DNA of 64,000 bases, taken from the NCBI RefSeq assembly GCF_017876625.1, contig NZ_JAGIOH010000001.1, positions 6,221,501 to 6,285,500 of the forward strand, given 5' to 3'. This DNA comes from Streptomyces syringium. Lineage in GTDB: Bacteria; Actinomycetota; Actinomycetes; Streptomycetales; Streptomycetaceae. Within the stretch, counting starts at the first letter, position 1. Each line of letters begins with the position of its first letter. Shown here piece by piece: positions 11,301 to 19,454 of the stretch. Made by a program: the position numbers and the translations under genes. The notes beneath the pieces are model-generated. The model was given only the letters and a program-made list of their open reading frames with translations. It had not been told where the DNA came from and searched no databases.

Positions 11301-14300
11301 GAGGACCGGCCCGGTGAACGCAGGCTCGTCGCCTACCTGGTGCCGGAAACCGGCGCGACGGTGAGCGAGCGGGCCGTACGGGAGCACGCCGCCGCCGTAC
11401 TGCCCGACTACATGCTGCCCGGCGCCTACGTCGTCCTCGACCGGTTGCCGCTGACCGGCAACCACAAGATCGACCGGGCGGCCCTGCCCGCCCCGCCCCG
11501 GGCCGTACCGCGCTCGGGGGCGCCGCGGACCGCGCGCGAACGCCTGCTGTGCGGCATCGTCGCGGAGCTGCTCGGGGAGCGGTCGGTCGGTGTCGACGAC
11601 GGCTTCTTCGCTCTCGGGGGCGACAGCATCACGGCCATCCAACTGGTGAGCCGGGCCCATGACGCCGGACTGCGGATCAGTGTGCGCGACGTGTTCCGCC
11701 ACCCCACCGTGGCACGACTGGCCGAGGTGGCCGGGACGGACCACCGACCGGCCCCGACCGTGGACGGTGAGGCCGTCGGGCCCTTGCCCCTGACGCCGAT
11801 CATGCACTGGTGGCGGGAACAACCCGGCGCGAACCGCGCTTCCTTCAGCCAGTGCGTGACCGTCCGCACGCCGCCCGGGCTGACCCGGGACCACCTGGTC
11901 GCCTCCGTCCAGGCGCTGCTCGACCACCACGCGGCACTCCGCCTGCGGCTGCGCTGCGACGGGCCGTCACCAAAGTGGGCGCCGGAGACCCTGCCGGCCG
12001 GGGCGTGCCGTGCGGAGGACCACGTCCGCCGCGTCGACGCCGGCGACAGCCCCGGGCGGTTGCCCGGGCTGCTCTCCGACGCCGTCGCCGCCGCGCGCGG
12101 CCGGCTGGACCCCGCCGCGGGCGTGATGCTGGAGGCGGTGTTCCTCGACGCCGGCCCGGACCGGCCCGGACGGCTCGTGCTGGTCGTCCACCATCTGGCC
12201 GTCGACGGGGTGTCCTGGCGCGTCCTGCTGCCCGACCTGGCCGCCGCCCACCGGGCCGTCGCCGCCGGCCGGACGCCCGCCCTGCCCGGTGCGGGAACGT
12301 CCTTCCGAGGGTGGGCCCGATCGCTGGCCGAACAGGGCCGGAGCGGCGCCCGGCAGGCCGAGTCGCCGTACTGGCGGGACGTGCTGTCCGCCGGCGACCC
12401 CCTGGTCGACGACGCGGACGCCGTCGCGGGCGGCACCACCGGGCGGCTGTCGCTGTCGATGCCGCCGGAACGCACCCGCCCCCTCCTGACGGAGGTCGCG
12501 GCCGCCTTCCGGTGCGGTGCGGAACCCGTCCTGCTGACCGGGCTGGCACTCGCGCTGGAGGAATGGCGGCGCCGCCGGGGACGGCCCCCGGGCCCCGGTG
12601 GTCTCCTCGTCGAGCTGGAGTCCCACGGCCGTCCCGACACGCCGGAGACGGACGTGTCCCGCACCGTGGGGTGGTTCACCAGCATCTTCCCGGTCCGGTT
12701 GGAGAACACCGGGTGCACATGGACGGACGTGTGGACCGCGGGACCGGCGCTCGGCCGGGCCCTGAAGCGGGTCAAGGAGCAGCTGCGGGCCGTCCCCGAC
12801 CGGGGCATCGGCTACGGCGTGCTGCGCCACCTCGACCCGCGGACGGCACCGGAGCCGCACGCCCGCCGCGCACCCCAGGTGGGCTTCAACTACCTCGGCC
12901 GGATCACCGCTCAGCCAGGGACCGACTGGGGCATCACCACGGAATTCGCCGGCCTGACGGGCCCGGAGCCTGCCGGGGCGGACGGGACGACCGGCGGGGC
13001 GCATCTCCTGGGCCTCGACGCCCTGACGATCGACGGCCCGGCCGGGCCCCGGCTGCACGCGGCCTGGTCCTGGGCGGACCGGGCGTTCACCGAGGAGGAG
13101 GTCCGGGAGCTCGCGGAGCTCTGGTTCACCGTCCTCGACGCCCTGGTGGTGCACGCCCGCACCCCCGGCGCCGGCGGTCACAGCCCCTCCGACCTGCCCC
13201 TGGTCCCGCTCGCCCAGCCGGAGATCGACCACCTGGAAGCGGCCTACCCGGGCCTGGCCGAGGTCCTGCCCCTGACCGCCCTGCAACAGGGGCTGCTCTT
13301 CCACTCCCTCTACGCCCCGGACAGCCCGGACGTGTACCAGGCCCAGCTCGTCCTGCACCTGCGGGGCGATGTGGACGCGGGCGCGCTGCGCGCCGCGGGC
13401 GCGGCACTGCTGGAGCGCCACCCCAACCTCGGGGCCGCGTTCGTCCACCAAAACCTGCCCCACCCGGTCCAGGTGGTGCCCGGCGGGGCAGCGCTCACCT
13501 GGCGCGACGTCGACCTCACCCCCGTGGCCGCCGGCCGCCGGGACCGGGTCTTCGACCGGCTCGCCCACGCCGATCTGCACCGCCGCTTCGACCTGGACCG
13601 CCCGCCGCTGCTGCGCTTCACCCTGTACACCCTGGGGGCGGGCGCCCACCGGCTGGTGCTCACCCACCATCACCTGGTGCTGGACGGCTGGTCGGTGTCC
13701 TTGCTGGTGCGCGAGCTGTTCACGCTGTACGCGCACGGCGGCGATCCGGCGGCGCTGCCCCCGGTGACCCCCTACCGGGAGCATCTGGCGGCCCTGGCGG
13801 CCCGGGACCACGACGCGGCACGGGCGGCCTGGCGGGACGCGCTCGCCGGAGCCGCCGCCCCGCCCCGGCTCACCGCCGCGGTCATCAGCGGCGGCGCGCG
13901 GCCCACGCGGCACCTGGAGACCGTGCTCACCGCCGGGCTGACCCGGTCGCTGCGCGAGGTGAGCGCCGACGGCCTCACGCTCAACACCCTGGTGCAGGGC
14001 GCCTGGGCACTGCTGCTGGCCCGGACCGGCGGCACGCGGGACGTGGTGTTCGGCACGACCGTCTCCGGCCGCCAGCCCGACCTCGCGGGCATGGAGGCGA
14101 TGATCGGCCTGTTCATCAACACCCTCCCGGTCCGCCTGACGATCGACCCGGCGGAGCCGGTACGGGACCTCCTGCTGCGCTTCCAGGACGAACAGGCGAG
14201 GCTGCTGCCGCACCACCACCTGGGCCTGGGGGAGATCCAGCGACTGGCGGGGCGGCGCGAGCTGTTCGACACCCATCTGGTCTTCGAGAACTACCCCCTG

Positions 14301-14564
14301 GACCGGACGGCCCTGGAGAAGGCCGCTCCGGGCCTGCGGCTGGTGCGCAGCGAGGGACGCGACGCCACGCACTACCCCTTGACCCTGGCGGCCTTCGTCG
14401 ACGGCACCCGGCTGACCCTGCGACTCGGCTACCGCCCCGACGCGGTCGACCGGACACGGGCCGAGCGGATCGCCGCGGAGCTGGAGCGGCTGCTGGAGGC
14501 GTTCGCGTCCGCCCCGGGACGACCGGTCGCCGAACTGCTCGGGCACACTTCTGATATCCGATGA
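5304..14564 (+). CDS. NRPS, two and a half modules: C-A-PCP-C-A-PCP-E-C
   Basis: A 3086-residue synthetase. The ATG at 5304 overlaps the stop of the preceding NRPS. Approximate domains are C1 15-440 (HHLVMDG), A1 466-993, PCP1 1010-1080 (GGDSL), C2 1099-1530, A2 1560-2062, PCP2 2073-2146 (GGDSI, typical before E), E 2161-2626 (HHLAVDG) and C3 2643-3083 (HHLVLDG). A1 reads DFWNIGMVHK, the classic threonine code. A2 reads DAMWWGGTFK, close to valine codes, and E would make that residue D. C1 resembles the aryl-accepting C domain of the EntF-like protein downstream, so a DHB cap is plausible. Oddities: C2 has HHIACDH instead of HHxxxDG, E has SHGR instead of EGHGR, and the protein ends on a C domain with no A-PCP after it. 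The missing half-module may be supplied by another subunit, possibly the preceding gene product. Confidence 0.96.
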   Translation: MRTDPEPVPGTPAGLPLSTAQHGVWLGQKLTPGSARYHVAAGFEVSGDLDEGLFETAFRIAVDEAEPLRARFTAPDGEQPCQRLGPLPGWGVTFVDLRHEAVPLAAAVEWMRADVARPFDLAVGPLFRTAFIRLSPARVCWYLVCHHLVMDGLGGALFARRLGEVYAALEKGGTPEPGPRVSPGALLAEDTAYRCSPAFAADRDFWLDRMAGRPTPTGRGAAAPAPGSANGVAARGAARLPAAGFAALRPLARRLGVQWPVVATAAAALLAHARSDTGGDDVVLGLPVAGRTGAATRAVAGMMSNVVPLRVPVRPDRTAAELVRAVGAEVTAALAHQHYRQEDLYRDLKLAGTGQGLYRLAANVMPFSFGRRFAGRPMAMHHIAVGPVEELSVTVHPEAQRSGLRVDLYADPARYGTCEAAAEARRYVRLLGRLITEPDRPVGHFDLLSAAERRRTVPRVTAPLPEPATTLPALVERWAARTPRAPAVSCGDDALDYGELNARANRLARALIRRGAGPGRTVAVVLPRSVDLVTAILAVTKTGAAYLPVDPRWPADRVETILADAAPAYVLTPDTLAGLPEEESSADPTDTDRRGPLTPAHTAYIIYTSGSTGRPKGVVVPHRNLVSLLDGTASAFGFHSGDVWTMFHSCAFDFSVWEMWGALAHGGRLVVVPHEVTRSPREFLDLLVRERVTVLNQTPSAFHALDHADAQEPERGRGLALRWVIFGGEALRPARLRSWFRRHGDTSPSLVNMYGITETTVHATRLDLRAGHREEAGSPVGTPLPATRLYVLDSRLRPVPPGVAGELYVGGPGVAGEYLGRPDLTAQRFVADPFGPPGSRLYRSGDLARWRNDGGLDYLGRADDQLKVRGFRIEPAEIEAALLTAPGVGQAAVTATAADDRGGDTGEPRLVAYVVPARGTGPETATTPGGRPVTASGPGGEAVHGTPDDEDRRIARLRDHLRARLPEHLVPALFVLLETLPLTPNGKLDRRALPVPAPRTPARSRPPRTPRERRLAALYAELLGHATVGAHDGFFDLGGDSLRATRLVGLVRAAFHTDLDVRDVFAHPTVAALADRIGRAPELPAAHPAPTGARPEHIPLSFAQRRLWFLHALTGPDSAYNVPLVLRLDGQADQEALRAALADLTERHETLRTVVRETAGRPFQRILPPADARPRLTVTTVAPAKLADALAASARYAFRLDDEPPLRAELFTVGPDEQVLLLLLHHIACDHASLDPLAADLGTAYTARLRGTPPDWSPLPAQYADFTLWQRGTLGTDDRPTDVAERLLTHWTTALDGLPERIQLPTDRTAPAEDAGATVTFRIPAGAHGRLAGLARAERASPFMVVHAGLAALLTRLGAGTDVPVGTAVSDRPDARLDDIVGFFVNTLVLRTDTSGEVTFRELLARVREADLAAFAHQDLPFDLVVEALAPERAASGQALFQVMLVVTPAPPHRIDLAGLSATTGTVATGAAKFDLTFSLHEHRGPDGTCLGLDGVLEYRTGLFGRATAEAIGARFTRLLEQVTADPDAPVHRVDLLTSEERRRLLTASSPEAPPPGAHGTLPGRFAEQVRRTPHAPAVRTAGDLLTYAALDARSDRLAARLAACGVTAETPVAVLMDRGADFVVTVLAILKCGGAYVPLDTRAPHARQATVVAEAAAPVLVIGAGASPDARASFTGPRVVDVRDTAPAAPALIRPLPADDPARLAYVTYTSGSTGVPKGVAVTHGDILALALDGCWRSEGPQRVLMHSPYSFDASTMELWVPLLTGGEIVVAPPGDIDLATLETAVTGTGVTTLWLTAGLFQLVAEEKPGALREVDTVWTGGDVVSPRAVRAVRRHCPATRVVNGYGPSEATTFATCHPVTDADTADTRDPAAPDGPVAVPIGRPLDGGRAYVLDAHLQPVPPGVTGELYLAGTGIARGYLHRPGPTAERFLADPFGPPGARMYRTGDLARWLPDGVLTFVGRVDGQVKLRGFRVETDEVASALTGHGGVGQTAVVVREDRPGERRLVAYLVPETGATVSERAVREHAAAVLPDYMLPGAYVVLDRLPLTGNHKIDRAALPAPPRAVPRSGAPRTARERLLCGIVAELLGERSVGVDDGFFALGGDSITAIQLVSRAHDAGLRISVRDVFRHPTVARLAEVAGTDHRPAPTVDGEAVGPLPLTPIMHWWREQPGANRASFSQCVTVRTPPGLTRDHLVASVQALLDHHAALRLRLRCDGPSPKWAPETLPAGACRAEDHVRRVDAGDSPGRLPGLLSDAVAAARGRLDPAAGVMLEAVFLDAGPDRPGRLVLVVHHLAVDGVSWRVLLPDLAAAHRAVAAGRTPALPGAGTSFRGWARSLAEQGRSGARQAESPYWRDVLSAGDPLVDDADAVAGGTTGRLSLSMPPERTRPLLTEVAAAFRCGAEPVLLTGLALALEEWRRRRGRPPGPGGLLVELESHGRPDTPETDVSRTVGWFTSIFPVRLENTGCTWTDVWTAGPALGRALKRVKEQLRAVPDRGIGYGVLRHLDPRTAPEPHARRAPQVGFNYLGRITAQPGTDWGITTEFAGLTGPEPAGADGTTGGAHLLGLDALTIDGPAGPRLHAAWSWADRAFTEEEVRELAELWFTVLDALVVHARTPGAGGHSPSDLPLVPLAQPEIDHLEAAYPGLAEVLPLTALQQGLLFHSLYAPDSPDVYQAQLVLHLRGDVDAGALRAAGAALLERHPNLGAAFVHQNLPHPVQVVPGGAALTWRDVDLTPVAAGRRDRVFDRLAHADLHRRFDLDRPPLLRFTLYTLGAGAHRLVLTHHHLVLDGWSVSLLVRELFTLYAHGGDPAALPPVTPYREHLAALAARDHDAARAAWRDALAGAAAPPRLTAAVISGGARPTRHLETVLTAGLTRSLREVSADGLTLNTLVQGAWALLLARTGGTRDVVFGTTVSGRQPDLAGMEAMIGLFINTLPVRLTIDPAEPVRDLLLRFQDEQARLLPHHHLGLGEIQRLAGRRELFDTHLVFENYPLDRTALEKAAPGLRLVRSEGRDATHYPLTLAAFVDGTRLTLRLGYRPDAVDRTRAERIAAELERLLEAFASAPGRPVAELLGHTSDIR

Positions 14565-14581
14565 CCAAGAAAGGAACTCCC

Positions 14582-14797
14582 ATGACCGACAACCCGTTCG
14601 ACGACGCCGACGGCACCTTTCACGTCCTGGTCAACGACGAGGGCCAGCACTCCCTGTGGCCCTCCTTCAGCCCGGTACCCGCGGGCTGGACGCCGGTGCT
14701 GAGCGACGCGGACCGCCCGTCGGCCGTCGCCTTCGTCGAAGAGCACTGGACGGACATGCGGCCCCGCAGCCTCCGGGAGGCGTCGGCAAGCGGCTGA
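14582..14797 (+). CDS. mbtH: MbtH-like protein
   Basis: A 71-residue protein of the MbtH family, which binds NRPS adenylation domains and is often needed for their solubility or activity. The family signature is present: NDEGQHSLW, then PVPAGW, then a C-terminal W-x-DMRP. The ATG at 14582 is chosen for its AAAGGA ribosome site. An in-frame ATG at 14561 overlaps the NRPS stop and would add seven residues. Its position right after the large NRPS gene suggests it serves those A domains and perhaps the EntF-like one too. Confidence 0.95.
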   Translation: MTDNPFDDADGTFHVLVNDEGQHSLWPSFSPVPAGWTPVLSDADRPSAVAFVEEHWTDMRPRSLREASASG

Positions 14798-14922
14798 CGG
14801 GCAGCGGAACACCAGGTCGCCGACCGGTGTTGAGCCACCCGGGTCGACCTTCCGTGGTCTGGACCTCCGGAGTTATCCACAGGCCTGGTCCGGGTGTTCG
14901 CCGACGCGTAACGTGACGGGGC

Positions 14923-15756
14923 ATGAAGATCCTGATCTCCGCGGACATGGAAGGCGCCACCGGCGTCACATGGCCCGCCGATGTGCTGCCCGGCACGCCG
15001 CAGTGGGAGCGTTGCCGCCATATGTTCACCTCGGATGTGAACGCGGCGATCGCCGGTTTCTTCGACGGCGGCGCCGATGAGGTCCTCGTCAATGAGGCGC
15101 ACTGGAGCATGCGCAATCTGCTGCTGGAGAAGCTGGACGAGCGGGCCGAGATGCTCACGGGCAAGCACAAGACCCTGAGCATGGTCGAGGGCGTCCAGCA
15201 CGGTGACGTGGACGGCATCGCCTTCGTCGGGTACCACGCGGCGGCGGGCGCGGAGGGGGTCCTCGCGCACACCTATCTGGCCAACTCCCTCACCGGCGTA
15301 TGGGTGAGCGGCGAGCGCGCCAGCGAGGGTCTGCTGAACTCCCTGGTCGTCGCCGAATACGGTGTTCCCGTGGTGTTGGTGACCGGCGACGACCGCACAT
15401 GCGAGGACGCCAGGGGGTATGCGCCGCTGGCCCCGTCGGTGGCGGTCAAGGACTATGTCTCGCGGTACGCGGCGGTGTGCCGCACCCCGGCCCGTACGGC
15501 CGCGGAGATCAGGGCCGCGGCGAGCCGGGGAGCCGCGCTCGCGGTGCGGCACGAGCCGGTCAGGGGCGGGCCGTTCACGATGGAGCTGGAGTTCGACGCC
15601 ACCCACCTGGCCGGCGCCGCGACGGCCGTGCCGGGCGTCGAGCACTCGGGCGAGCGCCGGGTCTCCTACACCATGCCGACCATGTACGAGGGCATCCGCT
15701 GCTTCAAGGCGGTCACGACCGTCGTGTCGGCCGCGGTGGAGGAGCAATATGGCTGA
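14923..15756 (+). CDS. dppA: M55 family D-aminopeptidase (DppA type)
   Basis: A 277-residue zinc D-aminopeptidase of family M55. These enzymes remove N-terminal D-amino acids from short peptides. The N-terminus KILISADMEGATGV carries the expected Asp and Glu metal ligands, and NEAHWSMRN, GYHAAAGA and a basic-aromatic C-terminus also fit. It begins a run of three peptidase genes and overlaps the M20 gene by 8 bases. Because both upstream NRPS genes contain epimerisation domains, a role in trimming or recycling D-residue-containing products is reasonable but unproven. No SD is obvious ahead of the ATG. Confidence 0.92.
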   Translation: MKILISADMEGATGVTWPADVLPGTPQWERCRHMFTSDVNAAIAGFFDGGADEVLVNEAHWSMRNLLLEKLDERAEMLTGKHKTLSMVEGVQHGDVDGIAFVGYHAAAGAEGVLAHTYLANSLTGVWVSGERASEGLLNSLVVAEYGVPVVLVTGDDRTCEDARGYAPLAPSVAVKDYVSRYAAVCRTPARTAAEIRAAASRGAALAVRHEPVRGGPFTMELEFDATHLAGAATAVPGVEHSGERRVSYTMPTMYEGIRCFKAVTTVVSAAVEEQYG

Positions 15757-17137
15757 CGTCATGACGGAGCGGGTCGACGGGCGGGCGCTGGAGGAAGCCG
15801 TGCGCTTCACTTCGGAGCTGATCCGCATCGACACCACCAATCGCGGTGGTGGCGACTGCCGGGAGCGCCCGGCCGCGGAGTACGTCGCGGAGCGGCTCAG
15901 CGAGGTGGGCATCGAGCCGACCCTGCTGGAGAAGGAGCCGGGCCGGACGAATGTGGTCGCCCGGATCCCCGGCAGCGATCCGGGCGCGGACGCGCTGCTG
16001 GTCCACGGCCATTTCGACGTGGTCCCCGCCGAGCCCGCCGACTGGAGCGTCCACCCCTTCTCGGGAGAGGTCCGCGACGGGGTGGTGTGGGGCCGGGGCG
16101 CGGTCGACATGAAGGACATGGACGCGATGGTGCTGTCCGTGGTCCGGGCGTGGGCCCGCGCCGGGGTCCGGCCGCGGCGGGACATCGTGCTGGCCTTCAC
16201 CGCCGACGAGGAGGACAGCGCCGCCGTCGGCTCCGGCTTCCTCGCCGACGAGCACCCGGAGCTCTTCGAGGGCTGCACGGAGGGCATCAGCGAGTCCGGC
16301 GCGTACACCTTCCACGCCGACGGCGGGCTGCGGCTCTACCCCGTGGCGGCGGCGGAGCGCGGCACGGCCTGGCTCAAGCTCACCGCCCGGGGCACCGCCG
16401 GGCACGGCTCCAAGGTCAATACGGACAACGCGGTCCGCGCGCTCGCCGCCGCCGTCACCCGCATCGGCGACCACCGGTGGCCGGTCCGGCTCACCCCGAC
16501 CGTGCGGGCCGCGCTGCGCGAGGTCGCCGCGCTGTACGACATCGAAGCCGATCCGGACGACCCGGAGTTCGACGCCGACGGGCTGCTCGGCAAGCTGGGC
16601 GCCGCCGCCGCGCTGATCGCCCCGACGATCCGCAACAGCGCCAATCCGACGATGCTCGACGCCGGGTACAAGGTCAATGTCATCCCGGGCACCGCCGTCG
16701 GCTTCGTCGACGGGCGGACGGTGCCGGGTGGCGAGGAGGAGTTCCGGGCCACCATGGACCGGCTCACCGGGCCGCAGGTGTCCTGGGAGTACTACCACGG
16801 GGAGCGCGGGCTCCAGGCGCCCGTCGACGCCCCGGTGTTCGCACGGATGCGGGCGGCCCTCGAGCGCTTCGATCCGGGCGGCCGCGTGGTGCCGTTCTGC
16901 ATGTCCGGCGGTACGGACGCCAAGCAGTTCGCCCGGCTCGGCATCGCCGGCTACGGCTTCGCGCCGCTCCGGCTGCCCCCGGGATTCGACTATCAGGCGC
17001 TCTTCCACGGAGTCGACGAGCGGGTTCCCGTCGAGGCGCTGCACTTCGGGGTGCGGGTGCTCGACCACTTCCTCAGCGAGTGCCCCATGGGCGAAACGGA
17101 TCTGACGGCCGATCACGGTCGTAAGGAGGCGCGGTAA
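15749..17137 (+). CDS. M20 family metallopeptidase
   Basis: A 462-residue M20/ArgE/DapE/CPG2-type dizinc peptidase. Visible motifs are VHGHFDVVP (first metal His and catalytic Asp), GRGAVDMKD (bridging Asp), the TADEED catalytic Glu region, and a late FCMSGGTDAK segment; the dimerisation lid carries AGHGSK. The ATG lies inside the end of dppA after a GGAGGAG ribosome site, so the two are coupled. The substrate is probably a short peptide or an N-acyl amino acid. Its neighbours suggest peptide turnover linked to the NRPS locus. Confidence 0.93.
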   Translation: MADVMTERVDGRALEEAVRFTSELIRIDTTNRGGGDCRERPAAEYVAERLSEVGIEPTLLEKEPGRTNVVARIPGSDPGADALLVHGHFDVVPAEPADWSVHPFSGEVRDGVVWGRGAVDMKDMDAMVLSVVRAWARAGVRPRRDIVLAFTADEEDSAAVGSGFLADEHPELFEGCTEGISESGAYTFHADGGLRLYPVAAAERGTAWLKLTARGTAGHGSKVNTDNAVRALAAAVTRIGDHRWPVRLTPTVRAALREVAALYDIEADPDDPEFDADGLLGKLGAAAALIAPTIRNSANPTMLDAGYKVNVIPGTAVGFVDGRTVPGGEEEFRATMDRLTGPQVSWEYYHGERGLQAPVDAPVFARMRAALERFDPGGRVVPFCMSGGTDAKQFARLGIAGYGFAPLRLPPGFDYQALFHGVDERVPVEALHFGVRVLDHFLSECPMGETDLTADHGRKEAR

Positions 17138-17139
17138 TC

Positions 17140-19128
17140 ATGGTGTCCACGGCGCCCTACGGAGCCTGGCCGTCCCCGATCGACGCCGCGCTCGCCGCGT
17201 CGCACGACGGCAAACCCGAGTTCGCGGGCACGGTCGGCGACGAGGTGTGGTGGGTCGAGCCGCGCCCGGCGGAGCAGGGCCGGCAGACCCTCGTGCGCCG
17301 CCTCCCCGACGGCAGCGAGGTCGGCCCGCTGCCCGCCCCGTGGAACGTCCGCAGCCGGTTCCTGGAGTACGGGGGGCAGCCCTGGGCCGCGGTCCCCCGG
17401 GAGACCGGCGGGCCGCTGCTGGTGTTCGTCGACTTCGCCGACCAGCGGCTGCACGTCTGCGAGCCCGACCGCCCGGCGTCCGGCGGGCCGCGACCGCTGA
17501 CGCCGCTCTCGCCGGTCGGCGGCGGGCTGCGCTGGGCCGACCCGGTGCTCCGTCCCGAGCTGGGCGAAGTGTGGTGTGTCCTGGAGGAGTTCACCGGGGA
17601 CGGGGCGGGTGAGGTGCGGCGGGTGCTCGCCGCCGTCCCCCTGGACGGCTCCGCCGCCGAGGACCGCACCGCGGTGCGTGAGCTGACCGACGACCGGCAC
17701 CGCTTCGTCACCGGTCCGCGGCTCTCCCCGGACGGTCTGCGGGCGGCGTGGATCGCCTGGGACCATCCCCGGATGCCCTGGGAGGGCACCGAGCTGAAGC
17801 TGGCCGACGTCACGGCGGACGGCCGGCTCACCGGCGCCCGGACGGTCATGGGCGGCCCCGGGGAGGCCGTCGCCCAGGTGGAGTGGGGCCCGGACGGCTC
17901 CCTGCTCGCCGCGACCGACCGCACCGGCTGGTGGAATCTGCACCGCCTCGACCCGGAGACGGGCGAGAGTGTCAATCTGTGCCCGCGGGAGGAGGAGTTC
18001 GCGGGCCCGCTGTGGCGGGTGGGCCACCGCTGGTTCCAGCCGCTGGCCCACGGTCTGATCGCCGTGATCCACGGCCGGGGCGCCACCGCCCTCGGCATAC
18101 TCGACACCGAGACCGGTGAGCTGGTCGACGCGGCCGGCCCGTGGACGGAGTGGGGGCCGACGCTGGCGGTCTCCGGCACCCGCGTCGTCGGCGTCGCCGC
18201 GAGCCCCCGCACGGCCTACGAGGTGGTCGAGCTCGACACCTGCACCGGCCGGGCCCGGGCGATAGGCGCCAGACACACCGACCCCGTGGACCCCGCCTAC
18301 TACCCGGAGCCGCTGATCCGCACCTTCGTCGGTCCGGACGGCCGGGACATCCACGCGCACATCTACCCGCCGCACAGCCCCGACCACACCGCGCCCGCCG
18401 ATGAACTGCCCCCGTTCGTGGTGTGGGCGCACGGCGGCCCCACCAGCCGGGCGTCGCTCGTGCTGGACCTGGAGATCGCCTACTTCACCTCGCGCGGCAT
18501 CGGGGTCGCCGAGGTCAACTACGGAGGTTCGACGGGCTACGGGCGCGAGTACCGTGACCGGCTGCGGGAGCGCTGGGGCGTCGTCGACGTGGAGGACTGC
18601 GCGGCCGTTGCCGAGGCGCTCGCCGACGAGGGCAGCGCCGACCGCGCCCGGCTGGCCATCCGTGGCGGCAGCGCGGGCGGCTGGACGGCCGCGGCCTCGC
18701 TCGTCTCCACCGGCCTGTACGCCTGCGGCACCATCAGCTATCCGGTGCTGGATCTGCTGACGTGGGCGTCGGGAGGCACCCACGACTTCGAATCGCGCTA
18801 TCTGGAGAGCCTGATCGGGCCGTTGGCCGAGGTGCCCGACCGGTACCGGGACCGCTCGCCGCTGCACCGCGCGGACCGGGTGTCCGGGGCCTTCGTCCTT
18901 CTCCAGGGCCTGGACGACCCCATCTGCCCGGCCGCGCAGAGCGCGCGGTTCGTCGAGGCGATGGCCGGGCGGGGGGTGCCGCACGCGTATCTGACCTTCG
19001 AGGGGGAGGGGCACGGATTCCGCCGGGCCGACACGATGATCCGCGCGTTGCACGCGGAACTCTCCCTTTACTCGCAGACCTTCGGAATCGACGCGCCGGG
19101 CATACCCGTTCTGCAGCTCGCCACATGA
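17140..19128 (+). CDS. S9 family prolyl-oligopeptidase-like serine peptidase
   Basis: A 662-residue protein with an N-terminal beta-propeller-like half and a C-terminal alpha/beta hydrolase domain. The nucleophile lies in RGGSAGGW. A late Asp (QGLDDPICP) and His (GEGHGF) complete the triad. No signal peptide is seen, so it is probably cytoplasmic. It starts two bases after the M20 stop, giving a dppA-M20-S9 operon. Acylaminoacyl- and dipeptidyl-peptidases of S9 cleave short peptides. A role in hydrolysing the NRPS product, by analogy with siderophore esterases, is only a guess. Confidence 0.93.
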   Translation: MVSTAPYGAWPSPIDAALAASHDGKPEFAGTVGDEVWWVEPRPAEQGRQTLVRRLPDGSEVGPLPAPWNVRSRFLEYGGQPWAAVPRETGGPLLVFVDFADQRLHVCEPDRPASGGPRPLTPLSPVGGGLRWADPVLRPELGEVWCVLEEFTGDGAGEVRRVLAAVPLDGSAAEDRTAVRELTDDRHRFVTGPRLSPDGLRAAWIAWDHPRMPWEGTELKLADVTADGRLTGARTVMGGPGEAVAQVEWGPDGSLLAATDRTGWWNLHRLDPETGESVNLCPREEEFAGPLWRVGHRWFQPLAHGLIAVIHGRGATALGILDTETGELVDAAGPWTEWGPTLAVSGTRVVGVAASPRTAYEVVELDTCTGRARAIGARHTDPVDPAYYPEPLIRTFVGPDGRDIHAHIYPPHSPDHTAPADELPPFVVWAHGGPTSRASLVLDLEIAYFTSRGIGVAEVNYGGSTGYGREYRDRLRERWGVVDVEDCAAVAEALADEGSADRARLAIRGGSAGGWTAAASLVSTGLYACGTISYPVLDLLTWASGGTHDFESRYLESLIGPLAEVPDRYRDRSPLHRADRVSGAFVLLQGLDDPICPAAQSARFVEAMAGRGVPHAYLTFEGEGHGFRRADTMIRALHAELSLYSQTFGIDAPGIPVLQLAT

Positions 19129-19252
19129 CGATGTGTCGGGCGCGGGGCGGGCGGGGCGAGGGGCCGGGCGCGGGGGAGCGGCGGGGGGATCCGCGCGGCG
19201 ACCTGCGGGGAAGGGGCAGGGGATGGGGGCGCCTTGTGACAGGCGGCGGGGG

Positions 19253-19271
19253 TGAGGTTAGGCTGGCCTAA
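19253..19271 (+). promoter_or_regulatory. Iron box 1 (DmdR/IdeR-type operator)
   Basis: TGAGGTTAGGCTGGCCTAA matches the actinobacterial iron-box consensus TTAGGTTAGGCTCACCTAA at 16 of 19 positions by my count. It lies 228 bases before the dhbA start. Fe-DmdR1/IdeR binding at such sites represses siderophore genes when iron is sufficient. Confidence 0.75.
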
Positions 19272-19454
19272 GCCGCGGTGGGTTCGATTGTGCGACCTCC
19301 CGGCATCTTTCTTGACGTTTCCGCATTTCCCGTCGTTTACCGAAACCTGGGGTTCCGCATGTTCACTCGGTGTTCCGCGCGAGCGGTCTCGGGTGTCGCG
19401 CGACCGGTGTGCGGCATTCCGGACGGTCAATTCCCTTCGGGTGCGTCCGTCCTG

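Noticed and set aside
7542..14546. Very long minus-strand frames opposite the second NRPS
   Set aside because: Same cause: low-complexity translation and no start signals. The + strand is unambiguously coding.
14873..14881. TTATCCACA, a perfect DnaA-box-like 9-mer
   Set aside because: A single copy with no cluster, no AT-rich region and no replication genes; not evidence of an origin.
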